64,000 nt of DNA from contig NZ_MAYU01000023.1 in assembly GCF_001685025.1 (NCBI RefSeq), positions 62,001 to 126,000 of the forward strand. The letters are read 5' to 3'. The notes beneath the pieces are model-generated. The model was not told where the DNA came from. It did no database searches and was given only the letters and a program-made list of their open reading frames with translations. Shown in pieces: positions 1-7,234 of this stretch. Source of the stretch: Bacillus sp. FJAT-27225 (lineage in GTDB: Bacteria > Bacillota > Bacilli > Bacillales > Cytobacillaceae). Numbering within the stretch: position 1 is the stretch's first letter; the number at the start of each line of letters is the position of its first letter. A program made the position numbers and the translations under genes.

Positions 1-2
1 AA

Positions 3-662
3 GTGGGGTTATACCGGAAACTGGCTCAAAGCGTACACTATACAATACGGGGAACAAAGGTAACGGTGTTGAAGCAAGATGCCAGTCTTAAAGTTGTGGG
101 AGCAGGCCGAAGCGCATATGTGTTTAAAATAGGCGGAACAAACAAGGTGCTGAAGGTATATTACCCTTCCCATGCCTACCTTGCCCAGGAGGAGGCGGAA
201 ATTTATAACAGGCTTGAAGGACTGTCAGCATACCCAAAGCTCCATGAGTCGGGATCGAATTATATCGTTATAGATTATATAGACGGGAACACACTTTTTG
301 ATTGTCTTGTAAAAGGAATACCTATAAACGGGGGTAAGCTTGCGGAGATAGATGAAGCACTGACGAAGGCACGTTACCGCGGACTAAATCCTTCCGATAT
401 CCACTTGAAGAATATTTTCATTACCCTTGGCGGAAACATAAAGATAATTGATGTTGCCCGGTTCAGACAGGCAAAGCAATGCCGGCAATGGAAAGACTTG
501 AAGAAGGGGTATCAGCTGTTTTATAAACATCGATGGTGTCCGAAGAAATGGCCCCCAGCCTTGCTCAATTTCGTTGCAATAATTTATAAGAGACGGTTCG
601 TCCCGAATAGTTTAAGGAGCCATTCCGGCATTGCAAAGATTGGAAAGGCTGAAGAAATGTAA
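3..662 (+). CDS. yrzF: YrzF-like small protein kinase homologue
   Basis: A 219-residue protein with the compact eukaryotic-like kinase fold of Bacillus YrzF. The N-terminal part has a glycine-rich GAGRSAYVFK stretch and a lysine (KVLKVYYP) where the ATP-anchoring lysine sits. The catalytic loop reads SDIHLKNIFI, so the usual HxD aspartate is replaced by Leu-Lys while the Asn is kept. The DFG site is IIDVARF. This D-to-K change and the short C-lobe are typical of the family and leave real kinase activity open. The reading frame begins with GTG at base 3; because only two bases precede it, the true start could lie outside the window. The length is close to what I recall for YrzF (about 215 aa), so little is missing. 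The next gene has its own promoter-like region. Confidence 0.75.
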   Translation: MGLYRKLAQSVHYTIRGTKVTVLKQDASLKVVGAGRSAYVFKIGGTNKVLKVYYPSHAYLAQEEAEIYNRLEGLSAYPKLHESGSNYIVIDYIDGNTLFDCLVKGIPINGGKLAEIDEALTKARYRGLNPSDIHLKNIFITLGGNIKIIDVARFRQAKQCRQWKDLKKGYQLFYKHRWCPKKWPPALLNFVAIIYKRRFVPNSLRSHSGIAKIGKAEEM

Positions 663-690
663 GTGCGATTCTCTTGACGGTTTAACAAGA

Positions 691-788
691 CTATTCATGC
701 AAAATACGATACAATATAAAAATAAATTCATACTTATAATTGGTTTCTTTTCTTTCGGAACCATTATCCACCAATTTGGGAGCTGGTC
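691..788 (+). promoter_or_regulatory. Probable promoter region of the CNNM transporter gene
   Basis: AT-rich spacer with a -10-like TACAAT near 709-714. A TTGACG hexamer at 674-679 is too far away to be its -35. The assignment rests on position only. Confidence 0.3.
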
Positions 789-2120
789 TTGTTGTTAACG
801 GAAATATTAGTGCTTTTGATTCTGATCGTTCTGAATGCGTTTTTTGCTGCTTCAGAAATAGCATTGATTTCACTGAATGATAATAAAATTAAACTGATGG
901 CTGAAAGCGGCCATAAAAAAGCAAAAGCACTCGAAAAGCTATTGTCAGAGCCGAGCAGGTTTTTGGCTACAATTCAAATTGGAATTACGCTTGCCGGTTT
1001 CCTGGCGAGTGCGTTCGCCGGACAAAGCTTTGCCGGCGGGTTTGCGGATTGGCTATATGAAGTCGGGGTCCCGCTCAACCGGGGGGTTTTGGCATCCTTG
1101 TCCCTGATTGTTATTACACTTGTTATTTCGTATTTTACACTTGTCCTTGGTGAACTTGTACCAAAGCAAATAGCCATGCAGAAAGCTGAGCCGATCGCAT
1201 TTTTTGCTGTGGCTCCACTTACGTTTCTCTCAAAGATAACAAAGCCGTTTGTAAAATTCCTGACACTATCCATGAATGCGGTCGTTCGTTTGTTTGGGAT
1301 TGATCCAAATGCGGAAGAAGAAAATGTTACCGAAGAGGAAATCCGGATGATGGTTGATGTCGGCAAGGAGAAGGGGACAATCCAGGAAGGCGAAGGGTTA
1401 ATGATTAATAATATTTTTGAACTGGACAACAAAACAGTTTCGGATATTATGACACATCGAACCAATATTATTGCCCTCCCGATTGACTCAACACTGCTTG
1501 AAACAGTCCGGCTTGTAAATGAAGAAGGATATACCCGTTTCCCTGTTTATGAGGAACATATTGATAACATCGTGGGAATCCTCCATGCAAAAGACTTAAT
1601 TCAATTTATTGAAAAACGCGGGGAAGATGCTTTTAACATGAAGAATTTGCTACGTGATCCGTTTTATGTGCTGGAATCACAGCGTATCGACCATCTATTC
1701 AAGGATATGCAGACAAATAACGTCCACCTGGCAATTGCAATTGATGAATACGGCGGAACCGATGGAATTGTAACAATTGAAGATGTGATTGAAGAGATCG
1801 TCGGGAACATCTTTGACGAATATGATGAACCTGGTGTGGAAGAGGAAGAAATAAAGCAACTTGATGAGCGAACATACATGATTGACGGTACAACCAATCT
1901 TTATGAGGTTGAAAATCTGTTGAAAATAGACCTTCCAATCCATGAATATGATACACTCAGTGGATTTATCATTGGCCATCTTGGTTATATCCCGAGTGAA
2001 CTTGAACAGCACACGGTCTTGCATGGCAATGTCCTCTTTACTGTCGAGGATATGAACGACAGGCGGATTACAAAAGTTCGTGCGGAAGTGCAGGAAGCTG
2101 AACAAGAAGATAGAGATTAA
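789..2120 (+). CDS. CNNM/CorC-family transporter (DUF21, CBS pair, CorC_HlyC domain)
   Basis: A 443-residue membrane protein of the group called hemolysin family or HlyC/CorC. About residues 1-190 form the DUF21 membrane domain with four hydrophobic segments. A CBS pair follows (DIMTHRTNI... and a second near DPFYVL...DEYGGTDGIVT), then an acidic linker and the C-terminal CorC_HlyC domain. Bacillus relatives such as MpfA/YhdP have the same length and are linked to Mg2+ efflux or resistance to divalent cations; that role is inherited from the family, not shown here. The start is TTG at 789 (or TTG 792) behind GGGAG at 778-782. The gene stands alone and ends at a strong terminator. Confidence 0.88.
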   Translation: MLLTEILVLLILIVLNAFFAASEIALISLNDNKIKLMAESGHKKAKALEKLLSEPSRFLATIQIGITLAGFLASAFAGQSFAGGFADWLYEVGVPLNRGVLASLSLIVITLVISYFTLVLGELVPKQIAMQKAEPIAFFAVAPLTFLSKITKPFVKFLTLSMNAVVRLFGIDPNAEEENVTEEEIRMMVDVGKEKGTIQEGEGLMINNIFELDNKTVSDIMTHRTNIIALPIDSTLLETVRLVNEEGYTRFPVYEEHIDNIVGILHAKDLIQFIEKRGEDAFNMKNLLRDPFYVLESQRIDHLFKDMQTNNVHLAIAIDEYGGTDGIVTIEDVIEEIVGNIFDEYDEPGVEEEEIKQLDERTYMIDGTTNLYEVENLLKIDLPIHEYDTLSGFIIGHLGYIPSELEQHTVLHGNVLFTVEDMNDRRITKVRAEVQEAEQEDRD

Positions 2121-2127
2121 ATAATAA

Positions 2128-2175
2128 GGGCTTGTCAGGAACAACTATCCTGACAGGCCCTTGCTTTTTGTTTTT
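2128..2175 (+). terminator. Intrinsic terminator of the CNNM gene
   Basis: A 13-bp stem, GGGCTTGTCAGGA with TCCTGACAGGCCC (one G-U pair), a 7-base loop, then TTGCTTTTTGTTTTT. Confidence 0.9.
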
Positions 2176-2405
2176 CTAAAAATTTAACGGCTACATGTTA
2201 CTTATTGTCACCGCGAAACTATTTGAAGTTTTTGACGGAGTGATCTTAACCTGGGTTTAGCTCATTCGGACTATCTGGTGCAAAGATAAGAAAAAATGTT
2301 TCCTTCCCCGGTAAACTATTTGTTTTGCCGGGCGAGGAGGAGCTTGGGCGCTGGCGCATTCAGGGTTTTGGAAGGTATAGAGGAACCTAGGAAATACTAA
2401 TAAAG
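2176..2405. other. Intergenic stretch without a clear gene
   Basis: No convincing coding frame. It holds a hairpin of CCCGGTAAA with TTTGCCGGG at about 2308-2332, directly followed by GAGGAGG. An 18-codon TTG frame (2344-2400) lies behind it, but the spacing from AGGAGG to TTG is only three bases, so I do not call it a gene. Confidence 0.4.
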
Positions 2406-2406
2406 C

Positions 2407-2445
2407 AGGGGCTTTGCGGCAATTAAGCTGCAAAGCCCTTTAGTA
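2407..2445 (-). terminator. Terminator downstream of the DUF4023 gene
   Basis: A 12-bp stem, GGGCTTTGCGGC with GCTGCAAAGCCC, and a 6-base loop. Read on the minus strand it is followed by a U-containing run. It sits about 70 bases past the minus-strand stop at 2516. Confidence 0.6.
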
Positions 2446-2515
2446 TGTAGCCATTTATCTATGGGCTATTATAAAAATTCACGGCTTTTTTAATACAGCT
2501 TCGTAAACATACTGT

Positions 2516-2635
2516 TTAGTGCTGCTTATTTGGCAGCTGGCGGCTTGGATTTCCTTTTCCCTGGCGTTTTTTATTTTGTTCATCTTTCCGTTGCTTTTCA
2601 TGAATCTTTTCAACAAACTCGTGTGTGTTTTCCAT
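2516..2635 (-). CDS. DUF4023-like small hydrophilic protein (39 aa)
   Basis: A short gene found by reading the minus strand. ATG is at 2635 with a strong GGAGGG site nine bases upstream, and TAA is at 2516. The peptide starts MENTHEFVEKIHEKQ, is rich in Lys/Glu/Gln/Asn, contains KKRQGKGNPS and ends QLPNKQH. This matches my memory of the DUF4023 family of small Bacillaceae proteins (35-40 aa), whose function is unknown. It has no hydrophobic segment and no cysteine, so it is probably cytoplasmic, perhaps a spore or stress protein. The opposite strand also has an open frame, which I take to be a shadow. Confidence 0.72.
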   Translation of the reverse strand: MENTHEFVEKIHEKQRKDEQNKKRQGKGNPSRQLPNKQH

Positions 2636-2883
2636 ATTAGAATTCCCTCCAGTTTAGTGGCATGGAGTTATTTTTGGCAGAAAGGAAAGGAACAATACAC
2701 GGTTGTGTGTAATTAAGTACTATACGAATGCTACCATATTATTATCCGGAATCGAAGTAGTTTAACATTCGGGTACTAACTTGTGTGAATAAGGATAGCA
2801 ATAACTACCGAACAGGAATTATCAATGAAGCCGCTAATCAGGCTGTTTCTGGAAATCCTTATCACAGCTGCTTTTATAGCTAT

Positions 2884-2903
2884 TTAATCAAACGTTTGAT
2901 TAA
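2884..2903. repeat. Perfect 20-bp palindrome, copy 1 (operator-like)
   Basis: TTAATCAAACGTTTGATTAA, symmetric about a central CG. The same 20 bases and the following TAAAA occur again at 28373-28392. The central CG and the length are typical of LacI- or TetR-type operators; the cognate regulator is unknown. Confidence 0.65.
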
Positions 2904-2935
2904 TAAAATTTTACTAAAATTTTACTGACTTTTTC

Positions 2936-2970
2936 CTAAAAAAAGTCTTTCCTGAAAAATAGGAAAGACC
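2936..2970 (-). terminator. Terminator of the secreted-protein gene
   Basis: A 9-bp stem, GTCTTTCCT with AGGAAAGAC, and a 7-base loop. On the minus strand it is followed by a run of U from the A7 at 2938-2944. It starts about 12 bases after the stop. Confidence 0.8.
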
Positions 2971-2981
2971 ATTTGAACATG

Positions 2982-3437
2982 CTATTTCACTTCTATCACA
3001 AACGCATATCCGGAAGAACCTTTCTCCCAGCTTCCATAAATACTGTAGATGTAAACTCCTTTTTCAAGGGGAGCGATTAGGATATTGCCGTTCAGGGAGG
3101 CGGCTTTTGCATCTATCTCACTGACCCAGCGGCTGACACCGACTGTATCTGTGAGCGGAACCTTTTTAAAGGCAATATTCACTTCTTCTCCAGGAGAGAC
3201 GACGATTGGCTTGAGATTATGAACCTTTACCAATTCTGGAGGGGATAGTGTATCCTCACACTTCGAACTAATGTAGCCCTCCCAGCAAAAGGACCCACGT
3301 GCTGCTGACACACTTTGTTCTCCCGCTGTTACGGAAAGTGCAGGCGGTCCGAACGGAATTAACGATAATCCACCATATATAGCTGCCATCAGTGACAGCA
3401 CCACCGTTACATTTTTTAAAAGCTGATCCATGTCCAT
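2982..3437 (-). CDS. Hypothetical exported, membrane-anchored protein
   Basis: 151 residues, not assigned to a family. Residues about 8-30 are hydrophobic (VTVVLSLMAAIYGGLSLIPF) and would act as a signal anchor or uncleaved signal peptide, so the rest should be outside the cell. The outer part has two cysteines close together (SFCWEGYISSKCED), probably a disulfide. A small beta-rich domain follows, with PPELVKVHNLKPIVVSPGEE, and the protein ends in VFVIEVK-like strands. Similar proteins with the PPELV..NLKP..V.PG pattern occur in Bacillus as uncharacterised exported proteins; this is from memory only. ATG 3437 has a GGAGGGATGG site close upstream. The gene is transcribed alone. Confidence 0.6.
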   Translation of the reverse strand: MDMDQLLKNVTVVLSLMAAIYGGLSLIPFGPPALSVTAGEQSVSAARGSFCWEGYISSKCEDTLSPPELVKVHNLKPIVVSPGEEVNIAFKKVPLTDTVGVSRWVSEIDAKAASLNGNILIAPLEKGVYIYSIYGSWEKGSSGYAFVIEVK

Positions 3438-3525
3438 CCCTCCGGATGAATTGTTCTTACCTATTAGACGTGGCAGGCATATGCAAGGTTGCTGCGAGTA
3501 GAATCAATTTTTTATATTTTCTTTT

Positions 3526-3560
3526 AAAAAGGCCCCCTTCCCATTAAGGGAAGAGGGCCA
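3526..3560 (-). terminator. Terminator downstream of the DIP1984-like gene
   Basis: A 12-bp stem, GGCCCCCTTCCC with GGGAAGAGGGCC, and loop ATTAA. The U run follows on the minus strand (A5 at 3526-3530). Confidence 0.75.
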
Positions 3561-3743
3561 CACGGAAGGAGAAGAAAATAAACTATAAGCTTAGCATTCA
3601 GCCGCCATTGCATTAGTTGGTCATTGGTCAAGAGTGACAGAGTAAGCGGGCATCGGTCATTGGTTTGCCATTGCCATTACTTAGGTCCAATTAAATGGGG
3701 AGACTCCTTCCGCGCCTTGAAGAAGAGTCTCACCTCTTCAAGG

Positions 3744-4259
3744 TCAGAAATATTTATCTGCATCAAAAGCAAGTTCAATTGAGTAGTTCTTCCCATTAAT
3801 TAGGTTGGAAAGCCTGTTGGCCTGCCGCTCTGCCTCAATGCCTTTTTGCCTGTAATCCTCGGGATCAAAAAGGGCTACCTTGATAATCGAGTTATTTTCA
3901 GCATAGGAATAAGGAAACTCTTCCTTCTGGGCCGAGCCAAACTCCTTGTATTTCCTTGCTTTAGCCCTTAACTGTGTGGCAAGTTCAATCGCTTCAACAA
4001 TTGGAAGCTCCTCACCGTTAAAGTTGACAGCATGCCCAATATTGGCTGCATATACCAGTCGGTCAAGGACTCGCATGTCTTTTCGGATATCCTCAAGGTC
4101 TTGCTCGACTTCCTGAAGCGACCTCGGTTGCTTTGGCGGCTTTGAACCTTTTTCGATTTCTGCAAATGCAACCCGGTCCATTTCCATTTCAAGCTCATGT
4201 ACGCGTTTATTAAGGATACTTTTTAGTTTAACCGCTTCCGCAAGTGTCAGGTTCGCCAT
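3744..4259 (-). CDS. DIP1984-like (septicolysin-related) protein
   Basis: 171 residues, very hydrophilic and largely alpha-helical. It opens with NLTLAEAVKLKSILNKRVHELE, a coiled coil of the kind found at the start of DIP1984-family proteins. Next comes the proline patch KPPKQPRSLQEVEQDLEDI and the NIGHAVNFNGEELPIVEAIELATQLRAK segment. In that family this segment reads as IN.TN...... followed by a second helix pair. The C-terminus is RQANRLSNLINGKNYSIEL. The family has no known biochemical role. There is no signal peptide, so it is cytoplasmic. ATG 4259 has GGAGAG-type purines upstream. It lies back to back with the ECF sigma gene, with about 250 bases between. Confidence 0.55.
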   Translation of the reverse strand: MANLTLAEAVKLKSILNKRVHELEMEMDRVAFAEIEKGSKPPKQPRSLQEVEQDLEDIRKDMRVLDRLVYAANIGHAVNFNGEELPIVEAIELATQLRAKARKYKEFGSAQKEEFPYSYAENNSIIKVALFDPEDYRQKGIEAERQANRLSNLINGKNYSIELAFDADKYF

Positions 4260-4458
4260 TCTCCCTCAAACTCTCCTTTAAAGTAAGTCAAAATAAGATT
4301 AGCATTTTCCTGCCGCATCTTCAAATATAATCCAAATTGCCAGCTGCTTTGTTATGATAGGAGAAAAAATAGGCTATTTTGTGAATCTGCAAAGTCATTT
4401 AGTTTTTTAAATCATCGAAACAAGATTTGCGAAACTGCTAAAAAATATTTAAATAAGC

Positions 4459-4487
4459 GAAAACTTTTTCTTAAATCGTGTGTCTAA
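4459..4487 (+). promoter_or_regulatory. ECF-type promoter of the sigma/anti-sigma operon
   Basis: A GAAAAC -35 (4459-4464) and a TGTCTAA -10 (4481-4487) with a 16-base spacer, about 25 bases before the start at 4513. This AAC/GTC pattern is usual for promoters read by ECF sigma factors and suggests autoregulation. Confidence 0.5.
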
Positions 4488-4512
4488 TGTGTAGGAAAAG
4501 GGGGCGGGAGTA

Positions 4513-5037
4513 ATGGACGGCATTGAACAAACAGCGAAGAAGGCAATCAAAGGGGATGATGATGCTTTTCTTCATTTGATGAATGTATATAAATTGGATT
4601 TATATAAAACAGCGCTGGCTTTTTTACGTAATGACGAGGAAGCGCTTGAGGCAGTGCAGGAAGTCACGTTTCGTGCGTATAAAGGGATTAGAAAGCTTCG
4701 GGATGCAACCTATGTCAAGACATGGCTTATCCGGATCATGATCAATTATTGCAATGATGTTTTGAGAAAGAAAAAGCGTTTCGTGCTTGATGAAGAGTTT
4801 ATCCTGGCACAAGGGAAAGCAGAGAACAAGGAAAGTCTTGAACTCTGGGATGCGATGCAAAGCCTTGATCCTCGATCACAGGAAATATTGGCCCTAAAAT
4901 ATTTCCAGGATTTGAAGATTAAAGAGATAGCTGCTGCACTTAATTACCCGGAAGGAACGATTAAAACGTGGCTAAACAAGGCATTGAAGTCTCTCAAGGG
5001 AAAACTCGAAGATAAGGGAGGAAGATATCATGCGTAA
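4513..5037 (+). CDS. ECF-family RNA polymerase sigma factor
   Basis: 174 residues with the two ECF modules. Region 2 is at about 20-90 (AFLRNDEEALEAVQEVTFRAYKGIRKL, then TWLIRIMINYCNDVLRKKK). Region 4 is at about 115-165 (LDPRSQEILALKYFQDLKIKEIAAALNYPEGTIKTWLNKALKSLK, a clear helix-turn-helix). It resembles the SigV/SigI-adjacent ECF groups of Bacillus that pair with DUF4179 membrane proteins. The next gene overlaps it by eight bases, so the two are translationally coupled. It would direct RNA polymerase to an envelope or stress regulon; the signal is unknown. ATG 4513 follows GGGGCGGGAG. An ECF-like promoter sits upstream. Confidence 0.88.
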   Translation: MDGIEQTAKKAIKGDDDAFLHLMNVYKLDLYKTALAFLRNDEEALEAVQEVTFRAYKGIRKLRDATYVKTWLIRIMINYCNDVLRKKKRFVLDEEFILAQGKAENKESLELWDAMQSLDPRSQEILALKYFQDLKIKEIAAALNYPEGTIKTWLNKALKSLKGKLEDKGGRYHA

Positions 5038-6331
5038 TCTTGAGGAAGAAAAGCTCGCTAACTATAAAAAGTATGTCGATGAAACCGCCGTCCCGGTTAA
5101 CCGATTGGATGCTGCAATCCTTGCTGGGTTTGAAAAGGCAAAGCGAGAGGATGGAAAACGGCGTTCACTAAGGAAAAAAAGCTGGTTCACGGTTGCTGCT
5201 GCTGCAGTCATACTAATAGGGTTTTTTACATCAATTAGGTTGTCTCCGGCCTTTGCAGGATATGTATCGGATATTCCAGGCATCGGCAAAATTGTCGAAT
5301 TGATTCACCAGGATAAAGGGTTGATTGCGGCCTTTGAGTCTGAATATGACCAGGAAGTAGGGGTAACGAGTAAAAATGGCGGTGTTACATTTACAATTGA
5401 CAGGGTCATTGCCGATGAAAGCGGGCTTGCTTTATTTTACTCAATCGAAACGGAAGAGAAACAGGAGAATTTGCTAATTGATAAGCCAAAGCTAGTCAGT
5501 ACAGACGGTTCGAAGCTCCTTGTTGGCAGTATCGGCTCCAGCTCACCGGCGAATGAAGATGTAGGTATTTCCTATACCGGGATATTGGATATCCAATACC
5601 AGGAACCAACGAAGGCAAGGTCATATAAACTGGATGTAGAGGTTGGAGGGACAACGCATACTCTTAACTTTACGCTTAAGGAAAAAATTCATGGCAAAAA
5701 GGACTATGCTCTAAACAAAACAATCACAGTTGATGGGCAAGAAATCACAATAAAAAATATTGAAGTCTATCCATTGAGGGCAGCCATCCATGTTGAAATG
5801 GGGGATGCAAACAGTAAAAAGATACTGAACTTTGATAACATGCGCCTGATTGATGGATATGGCGAAGTGTGGGGGAAAATTACTAACGGAACGTCGATGG
5901 CTAGCTTTACAGACAATCCTGATAAGAAAATTGTATATCTGCAAAGTAACTATTTCCGGGAGCCCAAGGAACTGTATTTGGTTATTGGGAACGTACAGGC
6001 GGTTAACAAAGATGAAGCTGAAGTTGTCATCGATACAAGCGTACCTTCAATTGTAAAACAGCCTGCTTCTAAGAAGTTCAGTGAGGTAAAGGTAGAGGAC
6101 GGAAACTTATTGATTCAGATCGATCATGAAAAGCCGTTTCACTACTTCCCTTTCAGTACAATTAAAGATGCTGATGGGAAAGAAGTGAAACAAGATTTCA
6201 GCTTTTCTCAAAATGATAACCAGTATGGGTTCAGCATTCCCCAAATGGGGAGTTATGGCAACCTGCTGACATTAGAACTAAACTTTTATCCAGAGTGGAT
6301 TAAGTCGAATAAAAAAATCCGGATAAAGTGA
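5030..6331 (+). CDS. DUF4179 membrane protein, likely anti-sigma factor
   Basis: 433 residues: a cytoplasmic N-terminus of about 55 residues (EEEKLANYKKYVDETAVPVNRLDAAILAGFEKAKRE), one transmembrane helix at about 57-78 (WFTVAAAAVILIGFFTSIRL) and a long extracytoplasmic part. The part just outside the membrane (SPAFAGYVSDIPGIGKIVELI) is the DUF4179 signature; the rest is beta-rich and DUF5643-like. The order sigma factor then single-pass membrane protein, with an eight-base overlap, is the standard arrangement for an ECF sigma and its membrane anti-sigma. I infer that the N-terminal segment binds the sigma factor. The outer domain would be the sensor; its ligand cannot be told from sequence. 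Confidence 0.8.
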   Translation: MRNLEEEKLANYKKYVDETAVPVNRLDAAILAGFEKAKREDGKRRSLRKKSWFTVAAAAVILIGFFTSIRLSPAFAGYVSDIPGIGKIVELIHQDKGLIAAFESEYDQEVGVTSKNGGVTFTIDRVIADESGLALFYSIETEEKQENLLIDKPKLVSTDGSKLLVGSIGSSSPANEDVGISYTGILDIQYQEPTKARSYKLDVEVGGTTHTLNFTLKEKIHGKKDYALNKTITVDGQEITIKNIEVYPLRAAIHVEMGDANSKKILNFDNMRLIDGYGEVWGKITNGTSMASFTDNPDKKIVYLQSNYFREPKELYLVIGNVQAVNKDEAEVVIDTSVPSIVKQPASKKFSEVKVEDGNLLIQIDHEKPFHYFPFSTIKDADGKEVKQDFSFSQNDNQYGFSIPQMGSYGNLLTLELNFYPEWIKSNKKIRIK

Positions 6332-6337
6332 AACTTC

Positions 6338-6367
6338 AACCAGTGGGGGCTTTTCCCCCACTGGTTG
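6338..6367 (+). terminator. Hairpin after the sigma/anti-sigma operon
   Basis: A very stable hairpin, AACCAGTGGGGGC with CCCCCACTGGTT, six bases after the stop. The U tract behind it is weak (GTTAGT), so termination may be partial. Confidence 0.6.
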
Positions 6368-6378
6368 TTAGTCCCGTT

Positions 6379-6575
6379 CTAGTGCCGCTAATCCGCCAAA
6401 GTACAGCGAATAAGCGGCACTACGAACCCGATTGGTTCAACTATGCCGCTGAAAAAGCACAGCGGCAAGTTTCACTGTATTTCACCAATCGGGCTCATGC
6501 GGCTGTTGTCCCACGTGTACTTCTTCGATTATGCCTAGGACTTAAGGTGGGATTTACAGCCCGTTAATGCGGGAT
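6379..6575. repeat. Chain of nested hairpins (structured element of unknown kind)
   Basis: Four inverted repeats in series. AGTGCCGCT pairs with AGCGGCACT at 6379-6421. CCCGATTGGTT pairs with ACCAATCGGG at about 6428-6495 and encloses TGCCGCTG with CAGCGGCA. A TCCCAC/GTGGGA pair lies at about 6510-6553, and CCCG/CGGG at about 6560-6572. An open frame of 79 codons runs across it, but it has no start signal and no family look. It could be a structured RNA or a decayed mobile repeat. Confidence 0.45.
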
Positions 6576-6580
6576 AAAAT

Positions 6581-6619
6581 AAAAATTGGCAGAATCACAA
6601 GTTGATTCTGCCAATTTTT
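6581..6619. terminator. Bidirectional terminator between convergent units
   Basis: A 17-bp perfect stem, AAAAATTGGCAGAATCA with TGATTCTGCCAATTTTT. The A and U runs make it work on both strands. It starts directly at the stop codon of the minus-strand phosphatase. Confidence 0.9.
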
Positions 6620-7193
6620 ATAGCAGGTGTTTCGTACAATTATACAGCCCGCACTCCCAGGCCTCGTTTGAATGAGTAATAATCGTGACCGCTGTGTTAT
6701 TCAGCGGGCCTTCTTCCTTTAGGGAAGGAACGAGCTCTGAGAGAACCCTTCTGATTAAAGCACCATGGCTGACAATCAGAATGTTTTTGCCAGGATGTGC
6801 AGATTGTATGTCTTCCAGAGCTGCAAAGCCCCGTTCCAAGACATGTTCATTGCTTTCGAATCCAAGGTCAAGCTTGCGCCAGCCGCTTCCCCACTTGGCG
6901 ACTCGTTCAGCTTCTGTAGTGCCTTCGATCTGGCCGCCGCTAACTTCGCGCAGCCGGGAATCAAATTGGATTTCTTTAATACCAAGCTGTTCTGCGATCA
7001 CTTCGGCTGTCTGTCGGGCACGCATGAGAGGGCTTGAGTAAATGATGTCCCATTCTTCACTGGAAAGTCTTTCGGCAAGCAGCCGTGCCTCGTTTAGTCC
7101 GTCCTGATCAAGCGGGATGTCCGAACTGCCCTGCGCACGGCCTTCTTTATTCCACGATGTGCTTCCGTGGCGGATAAATCCTAATTTCGTCAT
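6618..7193 (-). CDS. Histidine phosphatase family protein (PhoE/CobC-like)
   Basis: 191 residues from the chosen start. The catalytic RHG motif is in LGFIRHGSTSWNKEGRAQGSSDIPL. The second arginine region is YSSPLMRARQTAEVIA, the catalytic Glu lies in LREVSGGQIEG, and the second histidine is in ILIVSHGALIRRVL. The enzyme transfers phosphate through a phospho-histidine; related Bacillus proteins are broad phosphatases (PhoE/YhfR) or cobalamin-pathway CobC, and the substrate here cannot be named. I chose ATG 7193 because GGAGGG lies just before it. The open frame extends 33 codons further upstream, but that part is not conserved-looking. Confidence 0.85.
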   Translation of the reverse strand: MTKLGFIRHGSTSWNKEGRAQGSSDIPLDQDGLNEARLLAERLSSEEWDIIYSSPLMRARQTAEVIAEQLGIKEIQFDSRLREVSGGQIEGTTEAERVAKWGSGWRKLDLGFESNEHVLERGFAALEDIQSAHPGKNILIVSHGALIRRVLSELVPSLKEEGPLNNTAVTIITHSNEAWECGLYNCTKHLL

Positions 7194-7234
7194 ATTTCCC
7201 TCCATAATAAAGTCGTAAGGTAGATGATTCGCCA

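Larger units (their letters stand above)
2636..2981. other. Intergenic region with a 20-bp palindrome and direct repeat
   Basis: This is the region upstream of the minus-strand DUF4023 gene and downstream of the minus-strand secreted-protein gene. It contains the perfect palindrome at 2884-2903, a double TAAAATTTTAC at about 2904-2926, and the terminator at 2936-2970. I saw no gene. Confidence 0.5.

Noticed and set aside
2344-2400. 18-codon TTG frame behind GAGGAGG
   Set aside because: The ribosome site is three bases from the start, too close for initiation, and the product has no features.
2519-2716. 65-codon plus-strand frame
   Set aside because: It is antisense to the DUF4023-like gene, which has the better start signal and family likeness.
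6328-6567. 79-codon plus-strand frame after the DUF4179 gene
   Set aside because: It has no ribosome site, starts within the previous stop region and crosses the hairpin chain; composition is not protein-like.
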